Shown piece after piece: positions 1 to 4,542 of a stretch of DNA of 6,908 nucleotides; the first letter of the stretch is position 1, and each line of letters begins with the position of its first letter. Origin of the DNA: Deltaproteobacteria bacterium (lineage in GTDB: Bacteria; Desulfobacterota; Desulfuromonadia; Geobacterales; Geobacteraceae). The notes below the pieces were generated by a model, which was given only the letters and a program-made list of their open reading frames with translations, had not been told where the DNA came from and ran no database searches. The stretch covers positions 1 to 6,908 of the forward strand of contig JAJZQA010000144.1 of NCBI GenBank assembly GCA_021810985.1, in the 5' to 3' direction. The position numbers and the translations under genes were made by a program.

Positions 1-258
1 AAACACGATAGAGACCAACGCTTCCCGGGAGACGATCGGAAAGCTTGTCCCCTTGATTTCATCCGCGTAGGGGCCGGAGACGTGGGCGCAGGAGAGCACA
101 CCGCCGGTCAGGTCCTCAAGATAGATCCGAACCCGCTTCCTGTTCGAAATCAGACGGATTCCTTCGGCGGTTGCAAAGAGGATTTCTTCGAGATTTTCCT
201 TGCCGAATTTCGTAATCCTGTTTCGAAGTGCATCAAGATTTGCGTCGATCGCTTTCAT
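1..258 (-). CDS. GAF-domain-like protein, N-terminal fragment (86 codons, cut by the window edge)
   Basis: The minus strand is open from an ATG at 258-256 to base 1 without a stop, giving 86 residues that begin MKAIDANLDALRNRITKFGK. A Shine-Dalgarno-like AGAGG sits about 5 nt before the ATG, and a good promoter lies just upstream. After a short helical lead (residues 1-20) the pattern resembles the start of a GAF domain: a helix with LFATAEGIRLI (about 27-37), the strand RVRIYLEDL (about 43-51), then G-x-L-S-C-A and a second strand-turn ending in FPIVS. GAF domains bind small ligands or act as dimerisation/sensing modules, so a cytoplasmic sensory or regulatory protein is likely. The output domain lies outside the window and cannot be named. 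The gene is divergent from nfnA and shares a 281-bp gap with it. Confidence is high that it is a gene and moderate for the GAF call. Confidence 0.75.
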   Translation of the reverse strand, partial: MKAIDANLDALRNRITKFGKENLEEILFATAEGIRLISNRKRVRIYLEDLTGGVLSCAHVSGPYADEIKGTSFPIVSREALVSIVF

Positions 259-291
259 TGATACCTCTTTTATGTCTAAATTGTTGCTGGT

Positions 292-321
292 ATTTTACGG
301 GGGTTTAAAGAGGGAAGTCAA
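292..321 (-). promoter_or_regulatory. Sigma70-type promoter of the leftward GAF-like gene
   Basis: Read on the minus strand, TTGACT (321-316, 5 of 6 matches to the -35 consensus) is followed after 18 nt by TAAAAT (297-292, 5 of 6 matches to the -10 consensus). Transcription would start near 285, leaving a leader of about 27 nt with AGAGG before the ATG at 258. This is the best promoter match in the window. The direct repeats at 330-370 lie immediately upstream of its -35 box. Confidence 0.65.
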
Positions 322-329
322 GTTATAGA

Positions 330-370
330 TGTACTCAGTGTACTCAAAATATGTTTGCTATATGTACTCG
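330..370. repeat. Three direct copies of TGTACTC(A/G), possible operator cluster
   Basis: TGTACTCA occurs at 330-337 and 339-346, and TGTACTCG at 363-370. The starts are 9 and 24 bp apart, so the first and third copies are 33 bp (about three helical turns) apart. The first two copies together also form an imperfect palindrome, GTACtCaGtGTAC (331-343). The cluster sits between the divergent GAF-like gene and nfnA, abutting the leftward -35 box. This is the expected position for an activator or repressor acting on either gene. I cannot match the motif to a named regulator. Confidence 0.45.
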
Positions 371-402
371 AAAATTGCTGATGGAGGGCTTTGGAAATAA
401 AA

Positions 403-431
403 TTTTACCTTTAGCAAAAATTCTGTATATA
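403..431 (+). promoter_or_regulatory. Weak candidate promoter for nfnAB
   Basis: TTTTAC (403-408) or TTTACC (404-409) lies 16-17 nt before TATATA (426-431) in a very AT-rich stretch. Both boxes are only partial consensus matches. If used, transcription would start near 438 and give a leader of about 100 nt carrying the inverted repeat at 476-490. Position and base composition support a promoter somewhere here, but the exact boxes are uncertain. Confidence 0.3.
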
Positions 432-475
432 TGCCTCAGAAATTCAGAGCAGACTTTTTAACTTTTGCGGGTCCA

Positions 476-490
476 AAGTGTTACACACTT
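476..490. repeat. Perfect 6-bp inverted repeat upstream of nfnA
   Basis: AAGTGT (476-481) and ACACTT (485-490) are exact reverse complements separated by TAC. The element lies about 50 bp upstream of the nfnA start and downstream of the candidate promoter. It could be a repressor operator or, in RNA, a small hairpin with a 3-nt loop. No T-run follows, so it is not a terminator. A six-base half-site can arise by chance in AT-rich DNA. Confidence 0.35.
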
Positions 491-530
491 ACTTATTTAA
501 CGATGGGTGTGTTGAATGCCGGACCTATCC

Positions 531-535
531 GAGGT
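531..535 (+). promoter_or_regulatory. Ribosome binding site of nfnA, deciding the start
   Basis: GAGGT at 531-535 lies 4 nt before the ATG at 540. The in-frame ATG 24 bp upstream (516) has no comparable site. The product starting at 540 (MHTILSKKIL) also begins where NfnA-type proteins usually begin, straight into the first beta strand. Confidence 0.6.
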
Positions 536-539
536 ACTG

Positions 540-1391
540 ATGCATACTATCCTCTCGAAAAAAATACTGACGGAACGTACCTGGCACATGCGAGTGGCCG
601 CACCACTGGTTGCCAGGAAATGCTGCGCAGGGCAGTTTATCATGCTGCGCATCCATGAAAGCGGGGAAAGGATTCCGCTGACAATCGCCGATTGGGACAG
701 GGCTGCCGGGTTCATCGATATTTATTTTCAGGAAATCGGCGCCACGACGGAATTGCTGGCCACGCTGGAGCCAGGCGATACGATTCTCGATGTGGTTGGG
801 CCCCTTGGCAATCCTTCCCATGTGGAAAAAATCGACGGCACCTTTGTGATGGTTGGCGGAGGTTTCGGCATCGCCGCCGGCTACCCCGTAGCCCGGGCTT
901 TCAAGGAAGCGGGTAATCGGGTTGTCGCTGTGCTGGGAGCCAAAACAAGAAAACTGCTCATCTGTGAGGAGATGCTCAAGTCTGTCTGCGACGAGGTCTA
1001 TGTTGCCACTAACGACGGCAGTTACGGCACGCAGGGGCTCGTCTCCGATGTTCTTCAGGGCCTCCTGGATGAAGGCGAAGACATCAGGCTCGTCTATCCG
1101 GTCGGGCCTCCGATCATGATGAAAATCATTTCCCAGATGACGTTGCCTCACAAAATTAAAACGATCGTTTCCCTCAACTCGATAATGGTGGACGGCACCG
1201 GCATGTGCGGTTCCTGTCGCGTGACGGTTGCCGGAAAGACACGTTTTGTCTGCTCCGAAGGGATCGATTTCGACGGTCATGAGGTGAACTGGGACGAGAT
1301 GATGTCCCGGCAGAAAATGTATGGCAGGCAGGAGGCGGTGGCCCTGTCTCATCATCACGAACATGGTGCCTGCTGGGGAGGTGCCCGGTGA
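540..1391 (+). CDS. nfnA: NfnA-type ferredoxin:NADP(+) oxidoreductase small subunit (FAD, [2Fe-2S], NAD(H) side)
   Basis: This is the small subunit of NADH-dependent reduced ferredoxin:NADP+ oxidoreductase, a soluble flavin-based electron-bifurcating enzyme. From the ATG at 540 it is 283 residues, close to the family norm. It reads as a ferredoxin-reductase-like FAD domain (about 1-98, with RIPLTI at 44-49), then a nucleotide-binding domain (about 100-210, with GGGFGIAAGYP at 106-116 and DGSYGTQG at 159-166). Last comes a short [2Fe-2S] motif with D218, C223, C226 and C238; a cluster held by one Asp and three Cys is known for NfnA. It overlaps nfnB by 4 bp. An unusual tail after the cluster contains HHHEHGAC (271-278). 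Related dihydroorotate dehydrogenase electron-transfer subunits (PyrK) share this fold, but the following nfnB gene argues for Nfn. An alternative start at 516 would add 8 residues. Confidence 0.9.
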   Translation: MHTILSKKILTERTWHMRVAAPLVARKCCAGQFIMLRIHESGERIPLTIADWDRAAGFIDIYFQEIGATTELLATLEPGDTILDVVGPLGNPSHVEKIDGTFVMVGGGFGIAAGYPVARAFKEAGNRVVAVLGAKTRKLLICEEMLKSVCDEVYVATNDGSYGTQGLVSDVLQGLLDEGEDIRLVYPVGPPIMMKIISQMTLPHKIKTIVSLNSIMVDGTGMCGSCRVTVAGKTRFVCSEGIDFDGHEVNWDEMMSRQKMYGRQEAVALSHHHEHGACWGGAR

Positions 1392-2830
1392 GTGACTACA
1401 GCAAAAACCTGACCATTGCCGAACGTTGCGCCATCCCCCGCCAGCCCATGCCCCACCAGGACCCCGTTGAGCGGATCAGCAACTTCAATGAAGTAGCACT
1501 TGGCTGGGACAAGGACACAGCTGTCGAGGAGGCGCATCGTTGCTTGCTCTGTAAAACTCCCAAATGTGTCACCAATTGTCCCGCGGAAATAGACATTCCC
1601 GGATTTATCCGGAAAATAGCAGATGGAAACTTTCTCGAATCCGCCCGCATCCTGCGCGCCAGTTCAGCTTTGCCGGCGGTCTGCGGCCGTGTCTGTCCGC
1701 AGGAAAGCCAGTGCGAACTGACCTGTTCTCTGGGGAAAAAATACCAGCCGGTGGCCATCGGACGTCTTGAGCGCTTCGCCAGCGACTATGCGCTCTTCGA
1801 AGAAGAATTGCCGATTCCCGATACCGCACCGCCGACCGGCAAAAGGGTAGCAGTGGTAGGCGCCGGTCCTGCCGGTATAACCGTCGCAGGCGATCTGGTC
1901 AAGCTCGGGCACGAGGTTACGCTCTTTGAGGCCCTGCACGAACCGGGGGGGGTCTTGGTCTACGGTATCCCCGAATTCCGTCTGCCCAAGGAAATCGTCC
2001 GTCTCGAACTGGAGGTGATTCAAAAGCTTGGTGTCCGGCTGGTGAAAAATTTCGTGGTTGGACGGACCGCCACCGTGGACGACCTGCTTGAAGAATTTGA
2101 TGCGGTCTTTCTCGGCAACGGCGCCGGTGCGCCGAAGTTCCTTGGTATTCCTGGAGAGAACTTGAACGGAGTTTATTCGGCCAGCGAATACCTGACCCGT
2201 TGCAACCTGATGAAGTCGCACAACTTCCCCGGCAACTCCACCCCTGTGGCTGAGGGCGGGAAGGTCGTGGTGCTTGGCGGTGGCAACGTGGCCATGGATG
2301 CGGTGCGAATGTCTCTGCGTCTGGGGGCGGATGAAGCAACCATACTCTACCGGCGAAGCCGCAAGGAACTGCCGGCCCGGATCGAAGAGATAGAAAATGC
2401 CGAAGCAGAAGGGGTGAACTTCAATTACCTGGTCAACCCGGTCAGGTTTATCGGCAACGAACAGAACTGGGTAACCGGTGTTGAGTGTCTTCGCATGGAA
2501 CTTGGCGAGCCGGACAGTTCCGGCCGTTGTCGCCCACTACCGGTAAAAGGTTCTGAGTTCGTCGTCCCTGCGGAGATGGTGATCGTTGCCATCGGCCAGT
2601 CGGCCAATCCGATTGTAGCGTCTACCGCAACCGGCATCGAGACGGATGAGCGGGGCTATTTTATCGCGGACGATGACGGGCGCACCACCAAACCGGGGGT
2701 TTTTGCCGGAGGCGACATCGTGACCGGCGCTGCAACCGTTATTCTGGCCATCGGCGCCGGCAAAAAGTCTGCCCGGGCCATACATGACTATCTCGGAGAT
2801 AGCCGCTGGCCGGCGGAAATTTTATCGTAG
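1388..2830 (+). CDS. nfnB: NfnB-type ferredoxin:NADP(+) oxidoreductase large subunit (FAD, two [4Fe-4S], NADPH side)
   Basis: This is the large subunit of the Nfn complex. It carries the bifurcating FAD and exchanges electrons with ferredoxin and NADP(H). It is 480 residues and starts at a GTG that overlaps the nfnA stop (GTGA), with GGGAGG at 1376-1381 as ribosome binding site. The N-terminal iron-sulfur domain has C52, C55, C60 and C64, and a second set C99, C103, C109 and C113, sites for two [4Fe-4S] clusters. A Rossmann FAD motif follows (VAVVGAGPAG, 154-163), then GGVLVYGIPEFRLPK (187-201), the NADPH-binding motif VVVLGGGNVAMDAVR (293-307), and the closing FAD motif with GGD at 441-443. 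The same architecture is found in glutamate synthase small subunit (GltD), so automatic labels often say gltA/gltD. The paired NfnA gene and the absence of a large glutamate synthase subunit here favour NfnB. Confidence 0.9.
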   Translation: MSDYSKNLTIAERCAIPRQPMPHQDPVERISNFNEVALGWDKDTAVEEAHRCLLCKTPKCVTNCPAEIDIPGFIRKIADGNFLESARILRASSALPAVCGRVCPQESQCELTCSLGKKYQPVAIGRLERFASDYALFEEELPIPDTAPPTGKRVAVVGAGPAGITVAGDLVKLGHEVTLFEALHEPGGVLVYGIPEFRLPKEIVRLELEVIQKLGVRLVKNFVVGRTATVDDLLEEFDAVFLGNGAGAPKFLGIPGENLNGVYSASEYLTRCNLMKSHNFPGNSTPVAEGGKVVVLGGGNVAMDAVRMSLRLGADEATILYRRSRKELPARIEEIENAEAEGVNFNYLVNPVRFIGNEQNWVTGVECLRMELGEPDSSGRCRPLPVKGSEFVVPAEMVIVAIGQSANPIVASTATGIETDERGYFIADDDGRTTKPGVFAGGDIVTGAATVILAIGAGKKSARAIHDYLGDSRWPAEILS

Positions 2831-2976
2831 AAGGCAAACCCACCCGGGGGCAGGAGCGGATAGTAGGGTGGTTAATGCCGGTAAACTGGTGTAGAAGAAC
2901 GCTTCGCGAAACAATCAATTGGTAGTAGCCATAACGTAGCTCGCAGGGCAGCGTCGTCACTGCGAGCATACTTCAA
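2831..2976. other. Intergenic/leader region between nfnB and gdhA, possible dispersed repeat
   Basis: This stretch carries no plausible plus-strand gene and no T-run terminator. It contains a loose CCACCC/GGGTGG pair around 2840-2876, the palindrome TTCGCGAA (2903-2910) and the hairpin at 2939-2967. On the minus strand it is stop-free from within gdhA down to 2872. The encoded peptide end, CFAKRSSTPVYRH, resembles short spurious ORFs that I recall from repeated intergenic sequences in related genomes. That recollection is unverified. If transcription continues from nfnAB, this is an internal spacer of an nfnAB-gdhA operon; otherwise it holds the gdhA promoter, which I could not locate. Confidence 0.35.
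2939..2967 (+). promoter_or_regulatory. Perfect 8-bp hairpin in the gdhA leader
   Basis: GCTCGCAG (2939-2946) and CTGCGAGC (2960-2967) pair perfectly around a 13-nt loop. The hairpin ends 9 nt before the strong gdhA ribosome binding site AAGGAGG (2977-2983). No uridine run follows, so it is not an intrinsic terminator. It could be an operator, an mRNA-stabilising or processing hairpin between nfnB and gdhA, or part of a dispersed repeat. Confidence 0.45.
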
Positions 2977-2987
2977 AAGGAGGCCGT

Positions 2988-4328
2988 ATGTCCTACGTTG
3001 AGTCTGTACTGAATTCCGTTGTAGAGAAAAACCCCAATGAGCCTGAGTTCCATCAGGCAGTGAAAGAAGTTCTTGAGTCACTCGCCCCGGTGTTCGAGCG
3101 CCACGCCAAATACGAGGAACAGCGTATTCTGGAGCGCATCACGGAACCGGAACGGGTAATTATGTTCCGGGTGCCGTGGGTTGATGACAAGGGTGGTATC
3201 CGGGTGAACAAGGGTTTCCGCATTGAGTTCAATAGCGCCATTGGCGCTTACAAGGGCGGGCTCCGCTTTCATCCGTCGGTAAACCTCGGCGTTCTGAAGT
3301 TCCTCGGCTTCGAGCAGGTTTTCAAAAACTCGCTGACGACCCTGCCGATGGGCGGCGGTAAAGGCGGTTCCGATTTCGATCCCAAGGGCAAATCAAATAA
3401 CGAAGTTATGCGCTTCTGCCAGTCCTTCATGACCGAATTGTATCGTCATATCGGACCAGTTACTGATGTGCCTGCCGGAGATATCGGTGTTGGTGGCCGC
3501 GAAATCGGCTATATGTTCGGCCAATACAAGCGGCTGAAAAATGAATTTACCGGCGTATTGACCGGTAAGGCCCTCGGTTGGGGCGGTTCCTTGATCCGCC
3601 CGGAGGCCACCGGTTACGGCTCGGTCTATTTCGCCCAGGAGATGCTCGCCACTCAGGGTCAGTCTTTGGAAGGCAAGACCTGTCTGGTGTCGGGTTCCGG
3701 AAACGTTTCCCAGTATACCGTGGAAAAACTGCTGCATTTGGGCGCCAAACCGGTTTCCCTCTCGGATTCCAACGGAACCATCTACGATCCTGATGGAATT
3801 ACCGAAGAGAAGCTGCAGTGGGTGCTGGAACTGAAAAACGTACGTCGCGGCCGGATCTCCGAATACCAGGCGAAATTCCCCGGATCAAAATACCTTGCCG
3901 GTTCACGACCCTGGTCGATTCCCTGCGATTGCGCCTTCCCGAGCGCGACGCAGAATGAAATCGACGGCGCGGAAGCTAGCGAGTTGGTGAAGAATGGTTG
4001 TAAACTTGTCAGTGAAGGCGCCAACATGCCGAGCGACCCGGATGCCGTGAACATCTTCCTCGAAAACAAGGTGCTCTACGGCCCCGGCAAGGCCGCCAAC
4101 GCAGGCGGTGTTGCCACATCCGGTCTGGAAATGTCGCAGAACGCCCAGTTCCTGAGCTGGTCGCGCGAGGAAGTTGACACGAAGCTGAAGACTATCATGA
4201 AGAACATTCATCACAACTCCTACACTACCGCCGAGGAGTATGGCTGTCCGGGCAATTATGTCGTCGGCGCCAATATTGCCGGTTTCCTGAAGGTGGCAAA
4301 TGCGATGATCGATCAGGGCGTCGTTTAG
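2988..4328 (+). CDS. gdhA: NADP-specific glutamate dehydrogenase, 446 residues
   Basis: It catalyses reductive amination of 2-oxoglutarate with ammonium and NADPH to give glutamate, in the cytoplasm. The length matches the small hexameric GdhA class (E. coli GdhA is 447 residues). The glutamate/2-oxoglutarate domain shows YKGGLRFHPSVN (88-99), the catalytic-lysine motif LPMGGGKGG (119-127, K125) and PAGDIGVGGREIGYM (162-176, D165). The Rossmann domain has GSGNV (236-240) and LSDSNG (258-263), where the Ser after Asp fits NADP rather than NAD use. The C-terminal part has ATQNE (320-324), EGANMPS (343-349) and GKAANAGGVATSGLEMSQNA (367-386). The start is fixed by AAGGAGG at 2977-2983. Upstream NfnAB is a likely NADPH source. 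An intrinsic terminator follows 48 bp after the stop. Confidence 0.96.
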   Translation: MSYVESVLNSVVEKNPNEPEFHQAVKEVLESLAPVFERHAKYEEQRILERITEPERVIMFRVPWVDDKGGIRVNKGFRIEFNSAIGAYKGGLRFHPSVNLGVLKFLGFEQVFKNSLTTLPMGGGKGGSDFDPKGKSNNEVMRFCQSFMTELYRHIGPVTDVPAGDIGVGGREIGYMFGQYKRLKNEFTGVLTGKALGWGGSLIRPEATGYGSVYFAQEMLATQGQSLEGKTCLVSGSGNVSQYTVEKLLHLGAKPVSLSDSNGTIYDPDGITEEKLQWVLELKNVRRGRISEYQAKFPGSKYLAGSRPWSIPCDCAFPSATQNEIDGAEASELVKNGCKLVSEGANMPSDPDAVNIFLENKVLYGPGKAANAGGVATSGLEMSQNAQFLSWSREEVDTKLKTIMKNIHHNSYTTAEEYGCPGNYVVGANIAGFLKVANAMIDQGVV

Positions 4329-4376
4329 CCGTATTTGCGGAAAGTTGGCTTCTGCCAGAATGAAATGAACACTACT

Positions 4377-4413
4377 AGAGGCGCTGAAGAAATTTCAGAG
4401 CCTCTCTTTTTTT
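4377..4413 (+). terminator. Intrinsic terminator after gdhA
   Basis: AGAGGC (4377-4382) pairs with GCCTCT (4400-4405). After one G/A mismatch, CTGAA (4384-4388) pairs with TTCAG (4394-4398) around a loop of about 5 nt. Seven Ts follow (4407-4413). It ends the nfnAB-gdhA unit and separates it from the next gene. Confidence 0.85.
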
Positions 4414-4414
4414 G

Positions 4415-4443
4415 CTTACGAATATATTCTGACAGCGTATACT
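4415..4443 (+). promoter_or_regulatory. Candidate promoter for the PEP/pyruvate-binding-domain gene
   Basis: TATACT (4438-4443) matches the -10 consensus at 5 of 6 positions. With a 17-nt spacer the -35 box would be CTTACG (4415-4420), a poor match. Transcription would start near 4450, right after the gdhA terminator, giving a leader of about 90 nt. The position is sensible but the -35 is weak, so an activator may be needed or the true promoter may differ. Confidence 0.35.
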
Positions 4444-4501
4444 GTTTTCGTTACTACACACCGGGCGGATTTTCAGGCGGTTTTTGATGATCGGCGACTG
4501 A

Positions 4502-4518
4502 CTGGCGGCATCCGCCAG
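4502..4518 (+). promoter_or_regulatory. Perfect 7-bp inverted repeat just before the ribosome binding site
   Basis: CTGGCGG (4502-4508) and CCGCCAG (4512-4518) are exact reverse complements around CAT. The repeat ends 6 nt before the GGGAGGG ribosome binding site (4525-4531). It is GC-rich and would fold stably in mRNA, or could bind a dimeric regulator. There is no T-run directly after the stem, although six Ts occur at 4533-4538. Two related GGCGG(A/T)TTTT copies lie upstream at 4464-4473 and 4476-4485. Confidence 0.4.
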
Positions 4519-4524
4519 GCGAAA

Positions 4525-4531
4525 GGGAGGG
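4525..4531 (+). promoter_or_regulatory. Ribosome binding site with an ambiguous start (TTG 4537 or ATG 4543)
   Basis: GGGAGGG at 4525-4531 is a strong Shine-Dalgarno match. Counting from the GGAGG core it lies 6 nt from an in-frame TTG at 4537 and 12 nt from the ATG at 4543. By spacing, the TTG is the better start and would add two residues (Met-Asn). By codon, the ATG is preferred. Confidence 0.5.
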
Positions 4532-4542
4532 CTTTTTTGAAT

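Noticed and set aside
516..539. Upstream ATG as the nfnA start
   Set aside because: There is no good Shine-Dalgarno before 516, whereas GAGGT precedes the ATG at 540 and the shorter protein fits the family start.
431..658. 75-codon plus-strand ORF starting upstream of nfnA
   Set aside because: It overlaps the nfnA start in another frame, has no ribosome binding site and shows no recognisable sequence pattern.
525..1364. Long minus-strand ORF (279 codons) opposite nfnA
   Set aside because: It lies entirely opposite a clear NfnA gene, its translation shows no recognisable domain, and it has no sensible start region. It is a shadow of biased codon use.
1388..2830. Calling this gene the glutamate synthase small subunit (gltD)
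   Set aside because: The architecture is shared, but the overlapping partner is NfnA with a D/C/C/C [2Fe-2S] motif and no glutamate synthase large subunit is present in the window.
2838..2878. CCACCC/GGGTGG pair after nfnB as a terminator
   Set aside because: The stem is only 6 bp with a loop of about 20-30 nt and no T-run follows.
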